Part shown: positions 24,298-32,612 of the stretch, one piece after another
Layout: every line of letters begins with the position of its first letter
Position numbering within the stretch: the first letter of the stretch is position 1
From: UMGS172 sp964424555
GTDB lineage: Bacteria > Bacillota > Clostridia > Oscillospirales > Acutalibacteraceae
Assembly (NCBI GenBank): GCA_964424555.1
Contig: CAYRIX010000014.1
Coordinates: 1-46,298, forward strand
Reading direction: 5' to 3'
DNA length: 46,298 nucleotides
Notes under the pieces: generated by a model
Database searches by the model: none
The model's input: only the letters and a program-made list of their open reading frames with translations
What the model was told of the DNA's origin: nothing
Translations under genes and position numbers: made by a program

Positions 24298-25806
24298 ATG
24301 CTTAAGGAATTCAGTAAAAAAGAAACCAACCGTTATGAGCTGGTTATCACTGTTGATGCCGAGAAATTTAATGAGGCTATCAAGCAGGCTTATCAGGAGA
24401 ACGGTAAAAAAATCAATGTGCCCGGCTTTAGAAAGGGCAAGGCTCCTATGGGTCTTATCGAGAAATACTATGGCGAGTCGGTCTTCTTTGAGGACGCTCT
24501 CAACATAATCTACCCCGAGGCTGTTGATACTGCTATAACCGAGTCCGGATTAGAGTTTGTTGATGATAAGATCGATTTTGATCTCGTTTCCATCTCTAAG
24601 GCTGATGGTGTTGAGTTCAAGATCGTTATCACCGTTAAGCCTGAGGTTGAGATAGACGGTTACAAGGGTCTTAAGGCTGAGAAGGTTAAGGCCGTTGTTA
24701 CCGACGAGGAGATTGATGCCGAGGTCAACGCAGTTGCTGACCGCAACTCCAGAATGGTGACAGTTGAGGACCGTGCTGCACAGATGGGCGACACTGCAGT
24801 TATCGATTACGAGGGCTTTGTCGACGGTAAGGCATTCGACGGCGGCAAGGGTGAGTCCTACTCTCTGAGCTTGGGCTCGGGCTCTTTCATCCCTGGCTTT
24901 GAGGAGCAGGTCGCAGGTCATAACACAGGCGACGAGTTTGATGTAAATGTTACCTTCCCCGAGGAGTACCACGCTGAGGAGCTCAAGGGTAAGGCTGCCA
25001 CCTTCAAGGTAAAGCTTCATGAGATCAAGGTCAAGGAAATGCCCGCTATCGACGATGAGTTCGCAAAGGACGTAAGTGAGTTCGATACCTTGGCAGAGTA
25101 CAAGGCTGATCTTAAGGCAAAGGCTATTGAGCGTAAGACTAAGCAGGCTGATGCTGACGTTGAGAATCAGATCGTAGAGCAGCTTATCGAGCTTGTTAAG
25201 GCTGAGATCCCTGCCGCTATGATTGAGAACCGTGCAAAGCAGAGCGTTGAGGAGTTTGCTTACAGACTTCAGGCTCAGGGCATGGATCTTTCTACCTACC
25301 TCAAGTATATGGGCGGTAACATCGATCAGTTTAAGGATACCTTCAAGCCTCAGGCAGAGGCTCAGGTCAAGATCCGTCTTGCTCTTGAGAAAGTAGCAGA
25401 GCTTGAAACAATAGAGATCACTGAGGAAGAGCTCAATGCCGAGTTCGAGAAGATGGCTAAGGATTACAATATTGAGATCGACAAGGTTAAGGCATCGGTT
25501 CCCCAAGACGATCTTAAGAAGGATCTTGCTGTTCAGAAGGCTATGGACGTAATCAAGGCTGCCGCAGTTATTACCGAGGTAGACAAAAGGACAGAAAAGA
25601 CCGAGGAGAAAAAGCCTGCCAAGAAAACAGCAGCTAAGAAGACCACCAAGAAGGCCGACGCTGCTGAGGGTGAGAAGGCTCCTGCCAAGAAGCCTGCTGC
25701 TAAGAAGACCACCAAGAAGGCAGACGCTGCTGAGGGCGAGAAGCCTGCCAAGAAGCCTGCCGCTAAGAAGACCACCAAGAAGGCAGCAGACAAGACCGAA
25801 GAATAA
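24298..25806 (+). CDS. tig: Trigger factor with a histone H1-like Lys/Ala-rich tail
   Basis: A 502-residue ribosome-associated chaperone. The N-terminal ribosome-binding domain has the signature PGFRKGKAPMGLIEKYYG near residue 41. A central FKBP-type prolyl isomerase domain (DTAVIDYEGFVDGKAFDGG) and a helical C-terminal domain follow. Usual trigger factors end near 430 residues; here about 70 extra residues of Lys, Ala, Pro and Thr follow, with a 21-22-residue unit repeated three times. The ATG at 24298 follows GGAGG. It precedes clpP and clpX, a common gene order. The core call is firm. Confidence 0.95.
   Translation: MLKEFSKKETNRYELVITVDAEKFNEAIKQAYQENGKKINVPGFRKGKAPMGLIEKYYGESVFFEDALNIIYPEAVDTAITESGLEFVDDKIDFDLVSISKADGVEFKIVITVKPEVEIDGYKGLKAEKVKAVVTDEEIDAEVNAVADRNSRMVTVEDRAAQMGDTAVIDYEGFVDGKAFDGGKGESYSLSLGSGSFIPGFEEQVAGHNTGDEFDVNVTFPEEYHAEELKGKAATFKVKLHEIKVKEMPAIDDEFAKDVSEFDTLAEYKADLKAKAIERKTKQADADVENQIVEQLIELVKAEIPAAMIENRAKQSVEEFAYRLQAQGMDLSTYLKYMGGNIDQFKDTFKPQAEAQVKIRLALEKVAELETIEITEEELNAEFEKMAKDYNIEIDKVKASVPQDDLKKDLAVQKAMDVIKAAAVITEVDKRTEKTEEKKPAKKTAAKKTTKKADAAEGEKAPAKKPAAKKTTKKADAAEGEKPAKKPAAKKTTKKAADKTEE
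25633..25784 (+). repeat. Tandem repeats encoding the trigger factor tail
   Basis: A 23-base unit beginning GCTAAGAAGACCACC recurs at 25633, 25699 and 25762, in register with protein repeats of KKTTKKADAAEGEK type. The periods are 66 and 63 bases. The near-identity at DNA level suggests recent expansion. Confidence 0.85.
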
Positions 25807-25884
25807 TTTTTCGGTACTGTTTATAATTGAAAGAACGGTTGCATACTATTTTCTGTGGTTATGCCGCCAAGTTTTGTAACCCTT

Positions 25885-25920
25885 AAGCGGCGGAATTTAA
25901 AAGAATTCTGCCGCTTTGTG
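25885..25920 (+). terminator. Terminator after tig
   Basis: A 13-bp stem with one G-T pair, AAGCGGCGGAATT (25885-25897) against 25904-25916, followed by a mixed T/G run. Position supports the call, though the T-run is poor. Confidence 0.55.
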
Positions 25921-26024
25921 TATTTTGGGCATAGCATTATGCTCTGCGGCTTATAATGTTAGCCTATCGTCCTTGCCGCCGGACGGTAGGGAGTATACCA
26001 AGGCGGCGGAAACGGAGAATAATT

Positions 26025-26606
26025 ATGAGTTTAGTACCAATGGTAGTAGAACAGACAGGTGCAGGAGAGCGTTCTTATGACATTTATTCACGTCTTTTAA
26101 ACGACCGCATTATTATGCTTTGCGATCAGGTGAATGATGCCACGGCAAGTCTTGTTATTGCACAGATGCTTTATTTGGAGGGTAAGGACCCCGATAAGGA
26201 TATCAGCTTTTATATTAACAGCCCCGGCGGAAGTGTTTCGGCAGGTATGGCAATTTACGATACCATGAACTATATAAAGTGTGATGTCAGCACCATCTGT
26301 ATGGGTATGGCTGCTTCTATGGGTGCATTCCTTTTGTCGGCAGGTGCCAAGGGCAAGCGCTTTGCACTCCCCAACAGCGAGATCATGATACACCAGCCCT
26401 TGGGCGCTGCTGAGGGTCAGGCAAGTGATATTATTATTCATGCCAAGCACATTGAGCAGACTCGCGAAAAACTCAACCAAATTCTGGCCGCAAATACAGG
26501 TAAGCCCATAGAAACCATTCGCATTGACACCGAGCGTGATAATTTCATGTCAGCGAAAGAGGCTATGGAATACGGCTTGATCGATAAGGTCCTCGAAAAA
26601 AGATAA
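26025..26606 (+). CDS. clpP: ATP-dependent Clp protease proteolytic subunit
   Basis: A 193-residue serine peptidase that forms the barrel of Clp proteases. The catalytic triad is Ser98 (GMAASMGAF), His123 (MIHQP) and Asp172. YINSPGGSVSAG near residue 63 is the oxyanion strand. I chose the ATG at 26025, after CGGAGA, since the upstream in-frame extension encodes a basic, non-conserved stretch. A hairpin with CCTATCGTCC/GGACGGTAGG arms lies in the leader (25963-25990). clpX follows after 15 bases. Confidence 0.96.
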   Translation: MSLVPMVVEQTGAGERSYDIYSRLLNDRIIMLCDQVNDATASLVIAQMLYLEGKDPDKDISFYINSPGGSVSAGMAIYDTMNYIKCDVSTICMGMAASMGAFLLSAGAKGKRFALPNSEIMIHQPLGAAEGQASDIIIHAKHIEQTREKLNQILAANTGKPIETIRIDTERDNFMSAKEAMEYGLIDKVLEKR

Positions 26607-26621
26607 TTTCTGGAGTATATA

Positions 26622-27926
26622 ATGCCTAATAACAATAATAGAAACCATCCCGTCTGTTCGTTCTGCGGACGCACGGAAAGTGAGGTAGACCACCTTATTG
26701 CAGGAAACGGAGTATTCATCTGCGATGAATGTATTGAGGTGTGCCACTCGCTGTTGCTTGAGAATGATCTTGGCCCTGCACGCAAGCCGAAGACTCAGCA
26801 AAAGCAGACGAAAAAAGAGGATTTTAAGCTTCCGACCCCTGCCGAGTTGAAGGCTCACCTTGACGAGTATGTTATCGGTCAGGATGATGCCAAGAAGACT
26901 CTATCCGTCGCTGTTTACAACCACTACAAACGTATTTTCTGTACCGAAAAGTCTGATGTCGAGCTTGCTAAAAGTAATGTGTTGATGCTCGGTCCTACAG
27001 GTGTCGGCAAGACCTTGCTTGCACAAACCCTTGCAAGATTTCTGGACGTGCCTATCGCCATTGCCGATGCCACCACATTGACCGAGGCAGGCTATGTCGG
27101 TGAGGATGTTGAGAATATCCTGTTAAGACTTATTCAGGCGGCCGACTTTGATGTTGAAAAGGCTGAAAGAGGCATAATCTACGTTGATGAGATCGATAAA
27201 ATAGCTCGCAAGTCGGAGAATGTTTCGATAACACGTGATGTCAGCGGTGAGGGTGTTCAGCAGGCACTCTTAAAAATACTTGAGGGTACTGTGTCCAATG
27301 TTCCTCCTCAGGGCGGCAGAAAGCATCCTCAGCAGGAGTTTATCCAAATAAATACCACGAACATCCTCTTTATATGTGCGGGAGCTTTTGACGGAATCGA
27401 AAGAATTGTCGGTAAACGCATGGGAGAAAGTGGTATCGGTTTTGGAGCTGACGTTAAGTCTAAACAGCAGATGGAGTCTGAAATAACCTCAAGAAAGGTT
27501 ATCCATCACGATCTTGTCAAGTTTGGTCTTATCCCCGAGCTTGTGGGACGTCTGCCTGTAATTGCTTCGCTTGACGCAATGGATGAGGATACCCTTTACC
27601 GAATAATGGTCGAGCCTAAGAATTCTGTCATCAAGCAATATGTCGAGCTTTTTAGAATGGACGATATTGAGCTTGTGTTTGAGGAAGAGGCTTTGAGGCA
27701 TATTGCCAAGGTTACGGTTGAGCGCAAAACAGGTGCCAGAGGTCTTCGTTCGATAATCGAGAATATACTTCGGGATATTATGTATACCGCTCCGTCTGAT
27801 AAGACTATCAGCAAAATCACCATTACAAAGGATTGTGCTGAGGGTAACGGCAGTCCACGGGTGGAGAACAACCGCAAGCCGAAAACCAAAAAAGACAGTG
27901 CGGAAATTGATATTCCCGTTGCATAA
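26622..27926 (+). CDS. clpX: ATP-dependent Clp protease ATP-binding subunit ClpX
   Basis: A 434-residue AAA+ unfoldase. The N-terminal zinc domain has Cys12, Cys15, Cys34 and Cys37. Walker A is GPTGVGKT at 124-131 and Walker B is IIYVDEIDKI. The RKH pore loop is in GGRKHPQQEF, and the IGF tripeptide that docks on ClpP is in SGIGFGAD. It feeds tagged proteins to the ClpP barrel. It is the last gene of the clpP-clpX operon and is closed by a clear terminator. Confidence 0.97.
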   Translation: MPNNNNRNHPVCSFCGRTESEVDHLIAGNGVFICDECIEVCHSLLLENDLGPARKPKTQQKQTKKEDFKLPTPAELKAHLDEYVIGQDDAKKTLSVAVYNHYKRIFCTEKSDVELAKSNVLMLGPTGVGKTLLAQTLARFLDVPIAIADATTLTEAGYVGEDVENILLRLIQAADFDVEKAERGIIYVDEIDKIARKSENVSITRDVSGEGVQQALLKILEGTVSNVPPQGGRKHPQQEFIQINTTNILFICAGAFDGIERIVGKRMGESGIGFGADVKSKQQMESEITSRKVIHHDLVKFGLIPELVGRLPVIASLDAMDEDTLYRIMVEPKNSVIKQYVELFRMDDIELVFEEEALRHIAKVTVERKTGARGLRSIIENILRDIMYTAPSDKTISKITITKDCAEGNGSPRVENNRKPKTKKDSAEIDIPVA

Positions 27927-27935
27927 ATTCCACAT

Positions 27936-27968
27936 AAAACAGCAGTGCTTTGACTGCTGTTTTATTTT
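27936..27968 (+). terminator. Intrinsic terminator after clpX
   Basis: A perfect 10-bp stem, AAAACAGCAG (27936-27945) and CTGCTGTTTT (27954-27963), followed by more T. Confidence 0.9.
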
Positions 27969-28211
27969 ATACTTAAAAATTATTTTGTGGTTGCAAACAT
28001 CATAAAAACACCTTACGTGATAACTTGAAAAACCGCATAGAACAAGCGTTTCGAGGCAAATTATAACAATTTGTGACAAGAGGGTTTTGACATTAGTTTC
28101 CAACGTTAAATATTATGTGACAACATCAGAAAATCTACTGTGCAAAACCTCTAAAATGCATGATTGCCATTGGTTATTTCGACAAAAATATCGTTCACCA
28201 CTCGAAAACAT
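27969..28211. other. Intergenic region, no gene seen
   Basis: About 240 AT-rich bases between the clpX terminator and the next promoter. It has no convincing reading frame, no strong hairpin and no repeat. A TTGACA-like site near 28087 has no matching -10 box. Confidence 0.5.
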
Positions 28212-28240
28212 TTGATTTTGCTTTGATGTAGAGTTATAAT
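28212..28240 (+). promoter_or_regulatory. Promoter of the small HTH gene
   Basis: TTGATT at 28212-28217, 17-base spacer and TATAAT at 28235-28240, 34 bases before the start. Confidence 0.65.
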
Positions 28241-28273
28241 TATTTTGTAAAAAATAAAGTGAGCGGTGATGAT

Positions 28274-28555
28274 ATGCCTGAATTTGTTATCAGTACAGAG
28301 AGAAAGCGATTGATAGGTGATCTGGTAGAACGCTTGCCGAGCATCCGCAAGAAGCTTCGTCTTTCACAGGACGACCTTGGAGTCATGGTCGGAAAAAGCC
28401 GTCAGAAGATATCAGATATCGAACGCCATGCCGCACCTATGGGATGGGATACCTATCTTGCCACGTGTACCATGCTTGAAATGCTTGGTGCTTTCGATGC
28501 CGAGAATGATGCTTGGTATTTTGCCGATAAAAGTATGTGGCACAAAACGCTGTAA
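28274..28555 (+). CDS. Small XRE-type helix-turn-helix protein
   Basis: A 93-residue protein with one XRE helix-turn-helix at about residues 24-50: IRKKLRLSQDDLGVMVGKSR followed by QKISDIER, the usual recognition helix. No second domain is visible. I prefer the ATG at 28274, after GCGGTGAT; a GTG at 28259 is possible. It has its own promoter and terminator, so it is transcribed alone. It is probably a DNA-binding regulator of unknown targets. Confidence 0.78.
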   Translation: MPEFVISTERKRLIGDLVERLPSIRKKLRLSQDDLGVMVGKSRQKISDIERHAAPMGWDTYLATCTMLEMLGAFDAENDAWYFADKSMWHKTL

Positions 28556-28574
28556 TCGAAAATCAAAAGAAATG

Positions 28575-28605
28575 CCGACAAGGGAGTCCTTGTCGGTTTT
28601 CTTTT
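28575..28605 (+). terminator. Intrinsic terminator after the HTH gene
   Basis: A perfect 9-bp stem, CCGACAAGG (28575-28583) and CCTTGTCGG (28588-28596), loop GAGT, then TTTTCTTTTT. Confidence 0.9.
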
Positions 28606-28611
28606 TGCTTC

Positions 28612-28634
28612 AAAATGAGAATTGTTCTCATTTT
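28612..28634 (+). promoter_or_regulatory. Zur/Fur-type operator box 1
   Basis: A 23-bp palindrome, AAAATGAGAA-TTG-TTCTCATTTT, just upstream of the -35 box. Its TGAGAA/TTCTCA half-sites match those of box 2. Confidence 0.8.
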
Positions 28635-28637
28635 GTG

Positions 28638-28665
28638 TTGACTTTGCGTGAAAATGTGGTATACT
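28638..28665 (+). promoter_or_regulatory. zur-znuACB promoter
   Basis: TTGACT at 28638-28643, a 16-base spacer and TATACT at 28660-28665. Operator boxes lie on both sides, 3 bases before the -35 and 8 bases after the -10. Confidence 0.78.
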
Positions 28666-28673
28666 GTTCAAAG

Positions 28674-28688
28674 TGAGAATCATTCTCA
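28674..28688 (+). promoter_or_regulatory. Zur/Fur-type operator box 2
   Basis: A perfect 7-1-7 palindrome, TGAGAATCATTCTCA, placed over the expected transcription start. The 7-1-7 form is that used by Fur, Zur and PerR. Confidence 0.85.
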
Positions 28689-28708
28689 AATTCGGTCGGG
28701 AGAAAGTT

Positions 28709-29113
28709 ATGAAAAAGGAATATAAAACAGGGCAGAAACGAGCAGTGCTGGATTTTTTCAAAAGTAATTGCGACCGCCATTTTTCAGTGGCCGAGATTAC
28801 CGATGAGGTATGTAAAAACGGAGCAGGCAAAAGCACGGTTTACCGTCAGATATCAAAGCTTTTGGAGCAAGGGGTCATACGTCGTTTTGAAACACCCGAC
28901 AGTGCACAGTTCGTGTACCAATATGCCGATATACACGATGACTGCGACAGCCATTATCATTTGAAATGTGTTAAATGCGGACGGCTTATTCATATGGAGT
29001 GCCCCCATTTAAGTGAGGTCAGTGAGCATATTAAGACAGAACACAACTTTATTTTAGGATTCGGCAAAGCTGTCCTTTACGGTGAGTGTACAGATTGTGC
29101 AGCCAAGGTGTGA
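28709..29113 (+). CDS. zur: Fur-family metal regulator, probably Zur
   Basis: A 134-residue Fur-family repressor. A winged helix with GAGKSTVYRQISKLLEQGVIRRF fills the N-terminal half. Metal-binding residues follow in HDDCDSHYHLKC, and the structural zinc site is CVKCGR with GECTDC at the end. I chose the ATG at 28709, 7 bases after GGGAGA, because upstream in-frame codons run through the operator. It is the first gene of a zinc-import operon, which makes Zur the best reading; with zinc bound it would shut off its own operon. Fur and PerR are close relatives that motif alone cannot exclude. Confidence 0.85.
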   Translation: MKKEYKTGQKRAVLDFFKSNCDRHFSVAEITDEVCKNGAGKSTVYRQISKLLEQGVIRRFETPDSAQFVYQYADIHDDCDSHYHLKCVKCGRLIHMECPHLSEVSEHIKTEHNFILGFGKAVLYGECTDCAAKV

Positions 29114-29117
29114 GCAA

Positions 29118-30095
29118 ATGAACATGATGAAAAAGTTATTATGTCTATTGCTCGTTTTTCTGTTATCCGTGTTTTTTATTGGCTGCAGTGAGCAAAGTGA
29201 TGAAGAATCAAGGCTTTCGGTTGTTTGTACGGTATTTCCGCAGTATGATTTTGTAAGGAATATTACAGGAGATAAAGTCAGCGCTAAAATGTTGGTGCCA
29301 CTAGGCACAGAAAGTCATGATTTTCAGCTTGAAAATCTGACGGTGTCCGAGCTTAAGACGGTAGCTGCCGCTGACCTTGTTATATATGTCGGCGGTGAAT
29401 CGGATTCAGATTGGATAACCGAGCTGCGTCATACCGTGAAAGGGAACGCACGCTGGATAGCCTTGACCGATACAGTTGATACCTTATCAGAGGTTATCAG
29501 CGGCAGTATGGAGCATGTTCACGAGGATGCTCACAGCCACGAGGATGAGCATGACCACGAGCACGACGCTTATGATGAGCACGTGTGGACTTCTCCCAAG
29601 CGTTCGGTCGAAATAGTTAAAGCTATAACAGAAGTACTCTGCGAGCTTGATTCGGATAATGCGCAGTATTATAAAGCTAATTGCCAAGCGTACGTTTCAG
29701 AGCTTCAAAAGCTCGATGAGGAGCTTTTGAAGGTGGTGAGCGATGCAAAAGCCAAACGACTCATTTTTGGAGACCGTTTCCCGTTTAGATACCTTTGTGA
29801 CGATTACGACCTTGATTATGATGCGGCATTCCTCGGTTGCTCATCAGGGGTCGACCCGAGCGTTGCACAGATAACCGCACTTACCAAGAGTGCGCTCGAG
29901 TCAAATACTAAGGTCATCTTTTATATGGAAAACTCGGATCCTGTATTTGCTAAGCAGATAGCAAGTGCAGTAGGAGGGAAGGCTGAGCTTCTGCATTCTT
30001 GCCATACCTTTTCAAAGCAGGAGCTCACAAACGGGGCTGATTATGTATCGGTCATGAGAGAGAATATTAATAAAATATCGGAGGCTTTAAAATGA
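29118..30095 (+). CDS. znuA: Zinc-binding lipoprotein, ZnuA-type
   Basis: A 325-residue cluster A-1 substrate-binding lipoprotein. The signal ends at FFIGC with lipidated Cys23. VVCTVFPQYDFVRNITGDK begins the domain, and GTESHDFQL provides a metal histidine. A His/Asp/Glu-rich loop (EHVHEDAHSHEDEHDHEH) near residues 132-150, typical of zinc rather than manganese proteins, precedes DEHVWTSPK. The ATG at 29118 starts 4 bases after the zur stop. It delivers metal to the ZnuBC importer. Confidence 0.9.
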   Translation: MNMMKKLLCLLLVFLLSVFFIGCSEQSDEESRLSVVCTVFPQYDFVRNITGDKVSAKMLVPLGTESHDFQLENLTVSELKTVAAADLVIYVGGESDSDWITELRHTVKGNARWIALTDTVDTLSEVISGSMEHVHEDAHSHEDEHDHEHDAYDEHVWTSPKRSVEIVKAITEVLCELDSDNAQYYKANCQAYVSELQKLDEELLKVVSDAKAKRLIFGDRFPFRYLCDDYDLDYDAAFLGCSSGVDPSVAQITALTKSALESNTKVIFYMENSDPVFAKQIASAVGGKAELLHSCHTFSKQELTNGADYVSVMRENINKISEALK

Positions 30096-30793
30096 GCCAA
30101 TTAAAAATAAGCGAGCTTACACTCGCCTATGATGGGAAAGCGGTAGTAAAGGAGCTTTCCTTTGAATTGGATAAGGGAGAGTATCTTTGCGTCGTAGGTG
30201 AGAACGGAAGCGGAAAAAGCACGCTGATAAAAAGCATCTTGGGACTTGTTAAGCCGATTAAGGGACAGATAATTCTTAAAGACGGTGCAGAGCGTGGTTC
30301 GATAGGCTATCTTCCTCAGCAACAGTCTGCTCAAAGGGATTTTCCGGCTTCGGTAAAGGAGGTCGTAATGTCGGCCTTTGCAGGAAGCACCCGACTGCCG
30401 TTTTATGCAAGAGCCTTAAAGCAAAGGGCCAAGAAGAACATGGAGCTACTCAATATATCAGCTCTTGCCGACCGTTGCTACCGTGAACTATCGGGTGGAC
30501 AGCAGCAAAGGGTGCTGCTCGCCCGTGCTTTGTGCGCAACCGAAAGCATGCTGTTGTTGGACGAGCCTGTGAACGGGCTCGACCCCAATGCGGCGAAGGA
30601 GATGTATTCGGTTATTGATTCTCTTCACAGTCAGGGACTTACGGTGGTCATGATAACCCATGATGTGAAGTCGGCGGTCGAAAGGGCGGGGAAGATACTG
30701 CACCTTTCACACGATAGCTTTTGGTTTGGCAGTACCGCAGATTATGTTTTGACTGATTTGGGTAAAAAGTTCATCAAAGGCGGTGCGGTATGA
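30092..30793 (+). CDS. znuC: Zinc ABC transporter ATP-binding protein
   Basis: A 233-residue ABC ATPase with Walker A GENGSGKST near residue 36, the signature ELSGGQQQRVLLARAL, Walker B MLLLDEPVNGLD and the switch histidine in MITHD. It powers the importer formed with ZnuB. Its ATG overlaps the znuA stop by 4 bases, and its own stop overlaps znuB likewise. Confidence 0.93.
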   Translation: MSQLKISELTLAYDGKAVVKELSFELDKGEYLCVVGENGSGKSTLIKSILGLVKPIKGQIILKDGAERGSIGYLPQQQSAQRDFPASVKEVVMSAFAGSTRLPFYARALKQRAKKNMELLNISALADRCYRELSGGQQQRVLLARALCATESMLLLDEPVNGLDPNAAKEMYSVIDSLHSQGLTVVMITHDVKSAVERAGKILHLSHDSFWFGSTADYVLTDLGKKFIKGGAV

Positions 30794-31692
30794 GTATTTC
30801 ATTTGATTTCAGCGTTTTTTCAGGTCAGTATTTCAATACATCGGTAGTTGTCTATGCTTTGATAGTCGGTGTTATGACCAGCCTTTGCTCGTCGGCCTTG
30901 GGAGTGAATTTGGTGCTCAAACGCTACTCGATGATAGGCGACGGACTTTCTCATGTCGGCTTTTTGGCTTTGGCTATAGCCGCCCTGTTTGAGGTGGCTG
31001 ACGAAAATGTCATCTATATAACCATTCCAATAGTTACCATTGCCGCATTTTTCCTTATGTGGTTGAGCTCGGGAGGTAAATTGAAGGGCGATGCCGCTAC
31101 GGCACTGGTGTCAGTAGGAACGGTGGCTGTAGGATACATTATATTCGGACTTGCCGAGGCAGGAGCGGCTGAGGTCTGCTCGGGACTTTTCGGTGCGTCG
31201 GTATTGACTATGACCGACTCCGATACCGTGCTCTGTGCAGTGCTTTGCGGACTTGTACTGTTGTTATATATTTTGTTCTACAACCGTATTTTTGCAGTTA
31301 CTTTTGATGAAGAGTTTGCAAAAGCGACGGGTGTAGGCACCAAGCAATGCAATATGCTGTTGTCGGCACTGACGGCCATAACCATAGTTGTCGGGATGAA
31401 GCTTTTGGGCTCGCTGATGATCTCGGCGGTTATTGTTATCCCCGCTGTGTCGGCTATGCGTCTATTTAAGACCTTCCGTAAGGTCGTTATCAGCTCAGTT
31501 GTCATATCGGTGCTTTGCTTTGTGTTGGGCTTTTTATTTGCCGTGACCTTCGTTATAGAAAAGCCCGACAGCTATATGTCGGGAACGGTCATGCTGCCTG
31601 TCGGTGCAACGGTGGTCTGCTTTAATATTTTGGCGCTTATTTTGACTACCGTAATTAAAAAGCTGCGTCAAAGCACAAAAGTTGCGTGCTGA
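30790..31692 (+). CDS. znuB: Zinc ABC transporter permease
   Basis: A 300-residue ABC-3 family membrane protein with about eight hydrophobic helices. It has the family segment KRYSMIGDGLSHVGFLALAI near residue 45 and a later stretch with VVGMKLLGSLMISAVIVIP. It forms the zinc channel with ZnuC. It ends the zur-znuACB operon; the next gene has its own promoter. Confidence 0.92.
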   Translation: MSISFDFSVFSGQYFNTSVVVYALIVGVMTSLCSSALGVNLVLKRYSMIGDGLSHVGFLALAIAALFEVADENVIYITIPIVTIAAFFLMWLSSGGKLKGDAATALVSVGTVAVGYIIFGLAEAGAAEVCSGLFGASVLTMTDSDTVLCAVLCGLVLLLYILFYNRIFAVTFDEEFAKATGVGTKQCNMLLSALTAITIVVGMKLLGSLMISAVIVIPAVSAMRLFKTFRKVVISSVVISVLCFVLGFLFAVTFVIEKPDSYMSGTVMLPVGATVVCFNILALILTTVIKKLRQSTKVAC

Positions 31693-31695
31693 CAC

Positions 31696-31723
31696 TTGAT
31701 TTTGGCGAATGATGTGTTAAAAT
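31696..31723 (+). promoter_or_regulatory. Putative nfnA promoter
   Basis: TTGATT at 31696-31701, a 16-base spacer and TAAAAT at 31718-31723, 33 bases before the start. Confidence 0.55.
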
Positions 31724-31756
31724 ATATCCTAAACAGTTGTGAAAGATGGGTTGATA

Positions 31757-32611
31757 ATGTACAGGATAGTAGATAAGAAGGCTCTTAACCCAACCGTTAC
31801 CATGATGGAAATAGAGGCTCCCTTTGTTGCCCGAAAGGCCGAGGCGGGTCAGTTTATAATTCTCCGTGTCGACGAAAACGGCGAGAGAATTCCCTTGACC
31901 GTGGCAGGCTTTGACCGAGAAAAAGGAACCGTGAGGATAATATTTCAGATAGTCGGCGCTACTACTGAAAGGTTGAATCACAAGAATGTCGGTGAGTTTA
32001 TTCAGGATTTCGCAGGCCCGTTGGGTGTTGCCACCAAGACCGAGAGTTTGAAACGGGTGCTGATAGTGGGCGGCGGTGTCGGATGCGCCATTGCACTGCC
32101 TATTGCCGAAAAGCTTAAAAATCAAGGCGCCAAGGTCACGTCCATAATCGGTTTCAGAAATAAAGAACTGCTAATATTAGAGGATGAGTTCAAGGCTGTA
32201 TCGGAAAAGCTGTTTGTCATGACCGACGACGGAAGCTACGGACGGCAGGGCAACGTATGTGTGCCGTTGAGTGAAATGCTGTCAAGCGGCGAACGCTTTG
32301 ACGAGGTAATTACCATAGGACCGCTTGTTATGATGAAATTTGTTGTTGAGGCGGTGCGACCCTACGGTATCCCGTGCACCGTTTCCATGAATCCTATTAT
32401 GATTGACGGAACAGGTATGTGCGGCGGTTGCCGTTTGACGCTTAACCGCAATGGTGAGAGAGTAACAAGGTTTGCCTGCGTAGACGGACCTGATTTTAAC
32501 GGCTATGAGGTCGATTTTGACGAGGCCATGTCGAGAGGCACAATGTACCGTGACTTTGAACGTCATGCCTACGAAAAGACCTGTAACCTCTTCAAGAAGG
32601 AGGTTAAGTAA
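31757..32611 (+). CDS. nfnA: NfnA-like ferredoxin:NADP+ oxidoreductase subunit (FAD/[2Fe-2S])
   Basis: A 284-residue flavoprotein of the dihydroorotate dehydrogenase electron-transfer (PyrK-like) type, often annotated sulfide dehydrogenase subunit. An FAD-binding barrel with AGQFIILRVDENGERIPLT, an NAD-binding part with VGGGVGCAIALPIAEKL, and C-terminal cluster ligands in MCGGCR and FACVDGPDF are visible. With the next gene it would form an NfnAB-type complex that couples NADH and ferredoxin to NADP+ by electron bifurcation. The ATG at 31757 is preferred over a GTG at 31739. Confidence 0.85.
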   Translation: MYRIVDKKALNPTVTMMEIEAPFVARKAEAGQFIILRVDENGERIPLTVAGFDREKGTVRIIFQIVGATTERLNHKNVGEFIQDFAGPLGVATKTESLKRVLIVGGGVGCAIALPIAEKLKNQGAKVTSIIGFRNKELLILEDEFKAVSEKLFVMTDDGSYGRQGNVCVPLSEMLSSGERFDEVITIGPLVMMKFVVEAVRPYGIPCTVSMNPIMIDGTGMCGGCRLTLNRNGERVTRFACVDGPDFNGYEVDFDEAMSRGTMYRDFERHAYEKTCNLFKKEVK

Positions 32612-32612
32612 A

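Noticed and set aside
24550..25506. 318-codon minus-strand frame opposite trigger factor
   Set aside because: Leu-rich translation mirrors GAG/AAG codons of the sense gene; no motif.
32505..32612. Upstream extension of nfnB
   Set aside because: The extension overlaps nfnA and is not conserved in type; the ATG at 32613 has AAGGAGG at the right distance.
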